From Marchantia polymorpha subsp. ruderalis (lineage: Eukaryota > Streptophyta > Marchantiopsida > Marchantiales > Marchantiaceae), in assembly GCA_037833965.1 (NCBI GenBank), contig AP031354.1:6116001-6180000 (forward strand): 64,000 bases of DNA, in the 5' to 3' direction. The translations under genes and the position numbers were made by a program. The notes under the pieces were generated by a model, which saw only the letters and a list, made by a program, of their open reading frames with translations, was not told the DNA's origin and did no database searches. Positions 35,374 through 43,245 of the stretch are shown piece after piece; positions within the stretch are counted from its first letter, which is position 1; each line of letters opens with the position of its first letter.

Positions 35374-36322
35374 TGTAATAACCCACCAAAGGCTAAAACT
35401 GCAGTATGGTGGTAAAAAGATCGAACCCAGAGGGACAGAGGCAACACACAGAGTAAAAGTGTCACGTTTAACAGACTTTTGTAGAGTTTGAATTCTAGGC
35501 GACTGTCACTCCCAGAAATACTGCAGTGCTCGACTCGGAGGCTCGACTCGGAGGAGGATCTCGACTCGGAGGATGCTCGGAGGATGCACGGTACAGCATG
35601 GTCACTCAACACACACACACACACACCTGAAACTGGCAAAAAGCACAACTCGGAGGTCGTTCAGGACCTCCGCTTCGGATTTCAGGAGGAAAGTGTCTCA
35701 CAAGTTCACTCAGAGGTTCTGCAGGTAGTGCCTCCCACTCCGGCTTTTACTGCCCTTCCGCCAGCGTAGGGTACCCGGACTGGACTTCCCACTTCGGAAC
35801 GAAGCCTCTACATACGCCGTGGACGTCACCCTCGACTATCACACCAAACGTAGGGAGTGCAGACCCGACTGAGAACATACTGAAACACGATCCAGTAACA
35901 CACACACAACCTGAATTACAAACCAAGGTTTACACGAAGTAATGAAACTTCACATTGGCATTCAGGGGAAACTTTCCGTAGGAGTACAATCAGGATATGT
36001 CACTCGAAGGAGTAAGGGGGAACTGTTCAAGTCTCTAACTCGCAGCCGGCTCTGAGCATCAGAAATCACCCGTAGGTGCAGATCCGCACTACTCAAGTCT
36101 CTAACCGGGTGCTAGCTCTGAACATTCAGCCGAAGGCCTTCAACTACAACATACGGTAACTTCGCTATGCTGCAGCTTCTCTACGTGGTGGCAGGACCAA
36201 AATGCACAAACACGCCAAGAAAGTGAGTTCCTGATCTGCACTTCCGAAACTGGAAGAGTCCCAAGGCAAAACGCCTTGATCTACTTTATACCTTCTAAGG
36301 TCCTAACTAGCACTACGCTATC

Positions 36323-37733
36323 CTATCTACTACTCGCAGCATCTGCGCGAAACCAAACTATTCTACTGCACTCGGCTGATCCGGTGCTGCGCCTCCTGCG
36401 CGCCGGACTGCTCCGCTCGCTGTCTCTCCCTTGCCAGTCTTCCGACCGGCTGCGCAACCCCAGGCGTCGGAGCGCTGTGGTGACTTCCGACTGTAAGTGC
36501 GCCATAGTGTCGCGCGCACCCGACAAGAAGGTTTCTAATTTCCTCGCCACTCGCCGCCGACTCCGACTGTCACCCTCCGTCAATGCCGCCGCCCGAAGCT
36601 CGAACTCCCTGAGTGTGATCCTCTCTTGAGCTGCCAGCTCCCAATGGGCGTATCCTTTTAGACAACGAGTCACCTGTGTCGCCAACTCTCCTCGCGCCCT
36701 GCAGCTGCTCTCCACCTCTGCCAGCTGCATTTCTGCTTCCGCACGTTGTGCCCTCAAATCCGAGCACTCGGATTGCAAGTTGCGCAACAACTCCTCATCC
36801 TCCTTGCGGGCTCTTTGACTTTCTTCTAAGGCGCGCGTCTGGCGCGCAAGCTCGGCTGCTAGGACTTGGTTTTGTCTCCGCTCTTCCTGCAATTCCGACT
36901 CGATCTTTGCCCGCATTAGCTCGGCATCCGCCTGACTTTTCGTCGCCGCATCCTCCCTCTGCTGCTGCAAGGCTTGGTATAGCTTCTGTGTGACCGCCAG
37001 GTGTTGTCGGAGGTCGGTGTTCCTATCCACATATACTTGGCACCTAGAGGCCCACCTTGCCACCTTGCTCCTCGTCCTTCGCTTGATAGTCTCCACATAA
37101 GACTGCGGTTTTAAAGTACTCGCGTACTTGGATGTCTTGCGATCCAGATATCGCAGGAGTGGAACTATCTGCTCGCACAACACCTCTGTTGGCGTTTTCT
37201 GCACCGAATCCGCTTCCTGCTCTTCCGAGCTCGTCTCATCCTCAGTCTCGAGGATTTCAGTCGCCACCGAATCCCTTGGCGACTCCCTGGAACTGTGGTG
37301 CGCAGCAGCTTCCGCTGCGACTGCTGCTCCGCTGCCTGCTAAAATATCCAGGGCAGTGGGAGATCCCACTGCTTGAGCCCCTGTTCCGGCTCGATCTTCG
37401 GTCTCCGAAGGGGTCGACGCCGCAGTGACTCTTGTCACTTTTGCACCGCCCGCTTCTGCTGCCTGCCCTTCCGGCGCAATCTGCGCGGAAGGTGTCTTCG
37501 CTGAAGGTGCGCCCGCCGAAGGCGTCCGCACACTGGTCGTCGGCCCCATCCGTCTCGCAGTCGGCGAATCCGGCCGACTCTCTGTTGTCCGACTCGCAGT
37601 CGGCCGACCAGCAGTTGTCCGACTGGGAGTCGGATACACCCTGCGCGTCTTGACCCCACTTGGCCTGCTTGCTGGTGGCGTTTTCCCAGAAGTGCCTTCT
37701 GCCGAAGACGACCCTCTTAGGGTTGTTGGCTCG
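36323..37733 (-). pseudogene. U3-encoded ORF, B family, coiled-coil half (inner LTR)
   Basis: Minus strand, open from the insertion point to 36323. It holds the linker (TPSRTTAGRPTASRTTES), the acidic stretch ETEDETSSEEQEADS, VPLLRYLDRKTSKYAS and a coiled coil of roughly 200 residues ending in a basic tail (SSPARRRRSTGSAECS). It differs from the copies at 18728 and 33280 by scattered substitutions but keeps the frame, so the half-ORF has stayed open in all three. The N-terminal half lies past the young element at 56663-57946. Confidence 0.75.
37729..37733. repeat. Target duplication GCTCG (left copy)
   Basis: GCTCG directly before TGTGGTACCCC. The right copy is at 56509-56513, before TCAGCCAAACTC. 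The uninterrupted site in other B copies reads TTGGCTCGTCAGCC. Two of the five bases could come from the element side at the right edge. Confidence 0.7.
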
Positions 37734-38238
37734 TGTGGTACCCCACTTTTGGCAATTTTGAGGAAATTAAAACATTTTTGGAAAACTGTACCCCGGCAGC
37801 ATTGTAAATAGCCTTCGGTACATCAAAACAGAGTGAATCCGGAAGATCGCGGGGATTCTCAAGGGATCTTGTAGAATCTGGGATTTGGGGTGCAGTAGTA
37901 AGGTCAGGCACCACCCTCCCTGCGAGCTCCGCAGTTAGGATCTCTACGGCGCAAGGCGCAAAACCCGCCTTCGGAGGTTGCGTCCGCGGCTGTAGGGAAA
38001 CCCTCGTAATTAGGAAACCCTCGGGCGCCTTGACCAAGTTAGGATCCCGTTGGAAAGAGCTCGACGCGCTGGTTCCAACGAGCCCAAGAACGCTTGGAAC
38101 GGACGAGGACTTAGGGAGTTATCGCTACTGGAAGAAACGGAGGCGGTCGCCTGCGGCGGAAGGAGTTCGCCACCGGCGCGAATTCCGCCTGCGCGGAAGG
38201 GGGATTCAAGTTTTGTCCTAGGCGCGGACGAAGGCGTT

Positions 38239-38254
38239 CGCCTGTGCACAGGCG
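38239..38254. repeat. Palindrome CGCCTGTGCACAGGCG
   Basis: A perfect 16-bp palindrome in the U3 leader. Close relatives (GCCTGCGCACAGGC, CGCCTACGCACAGGCG, CCTACGCGTAGG) recur many times in leaders and inside the U3 ORF of A-family LTRs, where they encode PVHRR-type repeats (for example 40401-40416 and several more to 40480). Confidence 0.7.
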
Positions 38255-38548
38255 AAGTAGGGTTAGGGAAGGCGCGAAGTCCGCCTACGCACAGGCGTCC
38301 GTCTGTGCACAGGCACTTCGGCGTCGGCGGGAGATCCGCCTTGGGCCCTAGAAATGCGCCTTGTGAGGTAGAAAGTGTACGGCGCCTTCCGCGCCAGCGC
38401 AGCGCAGCGTACGTCGGAAGACCGCCAGAGTAATCCAATCGGTACGGACCATGCGGACGGCACGGGTGGATGCGCTCTTGGACGGACGGAGTTGCGGCGG
38501 CGGAAGCGCCGACGGAGAGACAAGGAACGGACAGACTGGACGGAGACG

Positions 38549-38564
38549 GCTGACCACGGTCAAC
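38549..38564. promoter_or_regulatory. Inverted W-box pair in U3 (one arm mutated)
   Basis: GCTGACCACGGTCAAC: right arm GGTCAAC intact, left arm GCTGACC keeps the TGACC core. Same place as the perfect palindromes in older A-family copies. Repeated at 49761-49776 in the 3' LTR. Confidence 0.45.
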
Positions 38565-38977
38565 GCCTTCCGCGCCAGCGCAGCGCCGCGGACGGAATTC
38601 GCCTGCGCACCGGCGAACGCCTGTGCACAGGAGGATGTTCAAGTTCCGCGCCGGCGGAGAATCCGCCGAGGCCCCTGCCTGCGCACAGGCAGGAGTTAAA
38701 TTTTTGTCCGACATGCGGACGCACGCGTCAAGGCAGAAGGAGATTGGCCGAGGGGCGGTACGAACAAGTGTACCGCGCAAGGCGGAAAACTCGCCTTCGG
38801 CGCTACGCCCCCATGTCCGGAGGGTGACACGCTCGCGGAGTTCAAATCCGCCAATTCGAGCGTGAGAGTTTAATCGACGACGGCGGAGCGTGAAGCCGCG
38901 CGTGAGAGCGAAGACCGTTCCAGCGTACAGCCGGCGCGGCCATCAAGTGAGACGTTCTTCACGACCAAGAGACGACC

Positions 38978-41900
38978 ATGACCTTCGACCGGGCGGCGGA
39001 GAGCGTCCCATTCTTGAATTCGCGATTCCAATCTCTTGTGCGCGCTGCGCGCATCCATCTGCTGGCTGCGGACCATTCTAGTCGTCGTCGCTCAGGAGAT
39101 TTCTTGTTGATTGAGGGAGAAGTGAGTGCGCGTGATTTGGAATTGAGAGCGATTAGAGTTTGCCGAGAGAGAAAGAAACGCGGACAGTGCGGAAGTAGAA
39201 TGAGCGGGCGAGCGAACCCCAGGAACGCAATGACGAGACCGAGCAGATTGCGGATGGTGCCACTTCGCCTGCCGCAGAACGGGCTGCGCGCTTTCGAAGA
39301 GCGCTTAATAGCAAGAAAGCTCGATTTCTTGCTATGGGGATGGAATTACATCTGCGCGAATATGGTGCGCGAGTGGCTAGAGCCACAGGGACCACCCTCG
39401 CGCGGATTGCGTCCGCATGTTGACCGGTGGACAGTCCAAGATTGGGCGCAGGCGTTGGGAAGATGTGCTGGCATGCCAGGGCATCTCCTTTTCGACAGCG
39501 AGAGCATCAAGGTGACCAAGCAAGAAGAAGCGCAATTTGTGGAGCTGTTCAAGACCGGGAGGTCTACCAAGAATGGGTACAGGACCCGTGATTACAAAGA
39601 TCGATTTCGCCGGACTTTGTCCGCGGCGCTGATGCAATTACTGCAGCCGCACCGCGCCTGCTACATCACATTGTGGCAGGTCTCTTTTGTGGAGTGCGTC
39701 ATCGAGGGAACTCCAATTCACTGGGCGAGCATCCTGCACAGAGTGATGCGACAGCACGCGTTTGAGGAGAAGGGGGGAACTCTAAACCATCTTTCTCCTT
39801 TCCTCATCAATTTTTATCGACAGCGGAATTGTTTGACAGCGGCGGAGCTTGAACATTTTCCGCCATTGTCCATCGACCATCCCGGGAAGTATGTGCGGGA
39901 GAACGAGGTCGACACTGATGCGGAGGAGTCACCGACTTCTACCCCATCAAGACGGAGGGATGAAGGGAGACACACCCCTGCAGCGCGAGTGCCGCGGAAG
40001 CGGCGATGGAGGGAAGAGGCCGAAGAGGAGCAGCATCAAGAACTCTCTGCTCCCATTCGACCGCGGCCGCTGTGCGAGCCATACAGCCGGCCGAAGCAGA
40101 AGGCACGCAGACTGGTGTTACCAGCTGACAGTGCAGACACGGCGACGATTGCGACGGAGATAGGAAGTGCGTCGCCAGAGAGGCGAGAAGAAGCGCGGAC
40201 GACCGCAGGAGCGACGGGCCACGCTGCAACCTCGTCGGGAGAGAGGCCGCCTACGGGCCAAGGGCCTCCGGAGTTACCACGTGCGATGCGGACAGATGTT
40301 CCGTTTGCGCACAGGCGAACCTCCGCGGACGGACGAGCCTCCGCGGATCGGCGAACACAAGTGGACGTGGATCTACGCTTACGCGTGGGAAGGAGCAGTC
40401 CGCCTGTGCACAGGCGCTCGCCTGTGCACAGGTCACCTGTGCACAGAACACCTCCACACGTGCCGCCTGTGCACAGGCAAGAATCACCCCCGTTCCAACG
40501 TAGAAAGGGGAAGGAGCCGGCGGAAGAACCGCCTACGAGACACCGGCCCTCGGGGCCAGACCCACCGGCGCACCACGCGCCGCAATTCGCGCCTTCGGCG
40601 CCAGGGCCTTCGAGCCGAGGAGATACGAGCAGAGAGCGTGCGGAGGCCGCACCATCGGCGGGAAGTACGCCGATAGATGCGCCTTCGGCGGTAGGGCCTA
40701 TAGGCCAAGGAACATCGGGCGTGCGGCCCCCGGCCATGTCGCCTTCGGCGATAGATGTCCGCGGCGCTACGCCTGCGGCGGACAAGGCGCCGGCACATGC
40801 GCCTGCGCACGGGCCGGGCACAGCCCCCACGGACCGATCGAGGGAGCAGCAGACGGAGGAGCGGAGTGACTGTCCGCGGGATGAAATCTCGATGCGCGAT
40901 GCGCAATCCAACCCCGCGCAGCCACCCTCCGCTCGATCGCCTTCGGCGACGGACGACGGCGACAGAGAGAATGCGGTGGGCAATCAACCAGCGAGCGACG
41001 GGGATGCCGCTCGGATACATTCGCCCTCCGCCTTAGACATTTTGGCAACGAGCAGCGAGGCTGCAGCCGTGCCTTCGCAGGCAGCACACGTCGAGGACGT
41101 GCAGCCCCACTCGGGGCAGTCGCCGACGCAATCAATGGCGACTGAAATTCTCCACTCGGATGATGACGACGGAGGCTCCACGGAAGAAATGTCAGGAGCA
41201 GAAGACACCGAGGAGGAGGAGGAGGAAATTGTTGGAGCGCCGGCGGCGGCGCTCTCTGAGCAGGTGATTCCGTTGCTGCGGTACTTGGATCGCAAGGTCG
41301 ATAAATACGCCGACCCACTCCAGCCGGGATCTTACATCGAGTTAGTGCGCAGGCGGACTCGCACTAAAGTCCACACCAGCAAGCTATTAGCTAGAGTGGA
41401 CCAGGAGTTGAGGGACTTGAAGGAGAAGCATGAGTGCTTGTGGGGACAGTACAAGCTTAATCAGAAATTCTACAAGCACTCCGAGAAGATGAAGGATGAG
41501 AAACTGGGCGAGCTCACCAAGGAGCAGGTGAAGGTCAAGGAAGCACTCGATTTTGAGCAGGCCCAGAATCGGATTTTGTCAGAGGAGCTCGTGCGACAGA
41601 CGCGGTTGTTGGAACAATGTCAGCTCGCACGGCAGGCGGATGAAGAATTAATCCGCAGTTTACAGTCAGAGTGTGGCGAATTGAGGGCGCAACGTGCTGA
41701 AGCCGAATCGCAATTAGTGACCATTGAAGAGGATCGCAGGAAGGAGGCGGATCGCACGAAGGTGGAGACGGCGAGGCGAGTCGCCCACTGTCTCAAGGGC
41801 TACGCCCACTGGGAAGTGAAGGCGCAGGAGAAACTCACACTGCGTGAGTTTGAATTGCGCGCAGCCGGGTTGTTGTCAGGCGACAGTAGGAGTCGGCGGA

Positions 41901-42115
41901 AGGTAGCGAAGAAGCTCGAGGCCTTTCTGTCGAAGGCACAGGATACCATGTCCGCCCTCGAGGGGGAGGTGACCGCGGCGTTGCAGCGGTTGGGACTGCG
42001 TAGTCGAGCGGACGAGTGGCAGGGTAGGGAGCTAGTGCGCGGCAATCGGCCGCGCAGGAGACGTAGTACAGGTTCCGCGGAGTGTAGTGTAGCGTGGTTC
42101 CGTGCAGGCGTGTAG
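38978..42115 (+). CDS. U3-encoded 1,045-residue protein (5' LTR copy)
   Basis: Open frame from ATG 38978 (after GAGACGACC) to the stop at 42113-42115, entirely inside U3. Residues about 80-310 form the domain conserved in families A, B and C: LRMVPLRLPQNGLRAF, LDFLLWGWNYICANMVREW, RGLRPHVDRWTVQDWAQALG, NGYRTRDYKDRFRRTLSAAL, CVIEGTPIHWASILHRVM and LNHLSPFLINFYRQRNCLT. Residues about 330-680 are a Pro/Ser/Arg/Ala linker with PVHR repeats. An acidic patch (TEEEEEEIVG) follows, then ALSEQVIPLLRYLDRKVDKY, a coiled coil of about 200 residues (QELRDLKEKHECLWGQYKL, SLQSECGELRAQRAEAESQL) and a basic tail. I see no signal peptide, membrane segment or catalytic motif, so it is not envelope-like. In this 5' LTR it lies upstream of the TATA box and needs its own promoter. 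Function unknown. The layout suggests an oligomeric binding protein, which is inference. Confidence 0.8.
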   Translation: MTFDRAAESVPFLNSRFQSLVRAARIHLLAADHSSRRRSGDFLLIEGEVSARDLELRAIRVCRERKKRGQCGSRMSGRANPRNAMTRPSRLRMVPLRLPQNGLRAFEERLIARKLDFLLWGWNYICANMVREWLEPQGPPSRGLRPHVDRWTVQDWAQALGRCAGMPGHLLFDSESIKVTKQEEAQFVELFKTGRSTKNGYRTRDYKDRFRRTLSAALMQLLQPHRACYITLWQVSFVECVIEGTPIHWASILHRVMRQHAFEEKGGTLNHLSPFLINFYRQRNCLTAAELEHFPPLSIDHPGKYVRENEVDTDAEESPTSTPSRRRDEGRHTPAARVPRKRRWREEAEEEQHQELSAPIRPRPLCEPYSRPKQKARRLVLPADSADTATIATEIGSASPERREEARTTAGATGHAATSSGERPPTGQGPPELPRAMRTDVPFAHRRTSADGRASADRRTQVDVDLRLRVGRSSPPVHRRSPVHRSPVHRTPPHVPPVHRQESPPFQRRKGKEPAEEPPTRHRPSGPDPPAHHAPQFAPSAPGPSSRGDTSRERAEAAPSAGSTPIDAPSAVGPIGQGTSGVRPPAMSPSAIDVRGATPAADKAPAHAPAHGPGTAPTDRSREQQTEERSDCPRDEISMRDAQSNPAQPPSARSPSATDDGDRENAVGNQPASDGDAARIHSPSALDILATSSEAAAVPSQAAHVEDVQPHSGQSPTQSMATEILHSDDDDGGSTEEMSGAEDTEEEEEEIVGAPAAALSEQVIPLLRYLDRKVDKYADPLQPGSYIELVRRRTRTKVHTSKLLARVDQELRDLKEKHECLWGQYKLNQKFYKHSEKMKDEKLGELTKEQVKVKEALDFEQAQNRILSEELVRQTRLLEQCQLARQADEELIRSLQSECGELRAQRAEAESQLVTIEEDRRKEADRTKVETARRVAHCLKGYAHWEVKAQEKLTLREFELRAAGLLSGDSRSRRKVAKKLEAFLSKAQDTMSALEGEVTAALQRLGLRSRADEWQGRELVRGNRPRRRRSTGSAECSVAWFRAGV

Positions 42116-42151
42116 CGTAGTGCAGTGTAGTGTTAGTTAGGACTTAGAAGG

Positions 42152-42180
42152 TATAAAATAGTTCCAGGCGTTTTGCCTGG
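42152..42180 (+). promoter_or_regulatory. Core promoter of the 5' LTR: TATA box and hairpin
   Basis: TATAAAATA at 42152-42160 and CCAGGC-GTTTT-GCCTGG at 42164-42180. Transcription should start about 25-35 bases after the TATA, that is at or just after the hairpin, which would make this the U3/R border. Confidence 0.75.
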
Positions 42181-42527
42181 GGTTCTTTCCCATCAGAAGT
42201 GCAGATCAGGAACCCATTTCCTTTGCGTGTTTGTGTCCTTGAGTTCTGTCACCACGCACGAGGAGTTACAACTTAGCGTTCCGCATTTTGTAGCTGAAGG
42301 CCTTCGGCCGAATGTTCAGAGCTAGTACATTGGTTAGAGACTTGAGTAGTTCGGATCTGCACCTGCGGGTGACTGCCGATGCTCAGAGCCAGTGACCAGT
42401 TAGATACTTGAACAGTTTCGCCCCTACACCTTCGAGTGTTTCTTTCTGATTGTACTCCTTGGGATTTTTCCCCTGAATGCCAAAGTGAAGTTTTGCTACT
42501 TCGTGTAAGCCTTGGTTGTAAATTCAG

Positions 42528-43031
42528 GTTACGCTGCAGCAGGTGCTTTGAGGGTAACCCCTGTAGTATTTCTGGGAATGACAAGTGCCTGAGAATTCAA
42601 ACTCTTCAATAGACTGTTGTTGTGTTACTGGAATGTTTCACAGTGAGTCCTTCAGTGCGGACCTGTGTTCTCTGCGCGTTTTGTGAGTTGAGAGTGTTGT
42701 TCACCGCGTCTGAGTGACTTCGATCCGAAGTAGGTAGTCCAAACCGGGTTTCCTACACTAGCAGCAAGCTAGTGGAAGCGTTGTAAAAGCCGGAGTTGGG
42801 AGTCACTACCCGCAGCTTTGCCGAGTGTGCTCGTGAGAGACTTTCCCCCTGAAATCTTGAAGTAGAGGTCCTAACGGATCTCTGGGTTGTGTTTCTGTAG
42901 TTTCAGGTGTGTGTGTGTGTGTGTGTGTGTTACGCTGCACTGTGCGACCTCCGAGTGCGCTCCGAGTGGACACTTGCAGTATTTCTGGGAGTGACAGTCG
43001 CCTGAGAATTCAAACTCCTCAATAGTCTGTT
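42528..43031 (+). repeat. Duplicated R-U5 module
   Basis: 42528-42618 (GTTACGCTGCA ... GTAGTATTTCTGGGAATGAC ... GAATTCAAACTCTTCAATAG) and 42929-43031 (GTTACGCTGCA ... GCAGTATTTCTGGGAGTGAC ... GAATTCAAACTCCTCAATAG) are related direct repeats about 400 bases apart. B LTRs contain only the second. The first unit was therefore either gained in A or lost in B. Confidence 0.7.
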
Positions 43032-43129
43032 AAAACGTGACACTTTGTACCCTGTGTGTTCCTCTGTCCCTGTGGGATCGACCTTTCTACCACTATATTG
43101 CAGTTTTAGCCTTTAGTGGGTTATTACAT

Positions 43130-43148
43130 AAGAAGCCGACAACTTCTT
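43130..43148 (+). promoter_or_regulatory. Hairpin between LTR end and primer site
   Basis: AAGAAG-CCGACAA-CTTCTT in the 22-base spacer. In the B element (8211-8229) the left arm is AAGGAG, which still pairs in RNA through a G-U wobble. Confidence 0.5.
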
Positions 43149-43150
43149 TT

Positions 43151-43168
43151 TGGCGCCGCTGCCGGGGA
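43151..43168 (+). promoter_or_regulatory. Primer binding site (tRNA-Asp type)
   Basis: TGGCGCCGCTGCCGGGGA, the start site for minus-strand DNA synthesis. It matches the plant tRNA-Asp(GUC) 3' end except for one base, as remembered. Confidence 0.9.
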
Positions 43169-43203
43169 CAGTTGCGTCAACACCGGGGTTTTTACGAGCA
43201 GCC

Positions 43204-43245
43204 ATGCTCGGTGAATGTCGACTGGGGCTGGCGGGAGCAACCTAA
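43204..43245 (+). CDS. 13-codon upstream ORF overlapping the gag start
   Basis: ATG 43204, TAA 43243-43245, peptide MLGECRLGLAGAT. The uATG (G at -3) is in a better context than the gag ATG at 43215 (T at -3). It has the same length in all three elements with different stop codons, which argues for selection on its end point. Likely damps gag translation by leaky scanning (inference). Confidence 0.5.
   Translation: MLGECRLGLAGAT

Larger units (their letters stand above)
35374..37733 (-). mobile_element. Inverted B-family LTR (inner), 3' portion
   Basis: A second TGTAATAACCC edge, inserted into the U3 ORF of the outer B LTR in the same orientation. It contains R-U5 with a shorter (AC)n, TATAAAG on the minus strand (36290-36284), and the C-terminal half of the U3 ORF. 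It breaks at 37733 where the young A element is inserted. B sequence resumes at 56509 and runs without a second LTR start to 59028, so the front of one of the two B LTRs has been lost. Confidence 0.8.
37734..43128 (+). repeat. 5' LTR of the complete element (5,395 bp)
   Basis: TGTGGTACCCCAC to GTGGGTTATTACA, ends that form an imperfect 13-bp inverted repeat (10 of 13 match). Order inside: leader of 1.24 kb with palindromes and an inverted W-box pair, the 1,045-codon U3 ORF (38978-42115), TATAAAA (42152), hairpin, R-U5 of about 0.95 kb with two related modules (42528-42618 and 42929-43031) and a (TG)n run (about 42907-42930). U3 is thus about 4.4 kb, far larger than usual. Confidence 0.9.

Noticed and set aside
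40401-40480. CRISPR-like spaced palindromic repeats
   Set aside because: The repeats are within a protein-coding linker, spacing is irregular, spacers are short and related, and the setting is a plant retrotransposon.
38978-42115. U3 protein as an envelope-like protein
   Set aside because: I see no signal peptide, transmembrane segment or Cys-rich ectodomain. The C-terminal part is a charged coiled coil with a basic tail.
42907-42930. (TG)n run as a functional element
   Set aside because: It varies in length in every LTR copy and looks like an ordinary microsatellite. Kept only as a landmark.
43151-43168. tRNA gene fragment
   Set aside because: Only the 18 bases complementary to a tRNA 3' end are present. 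No cloverleaf can be formed, and the position fits a primer binding site.
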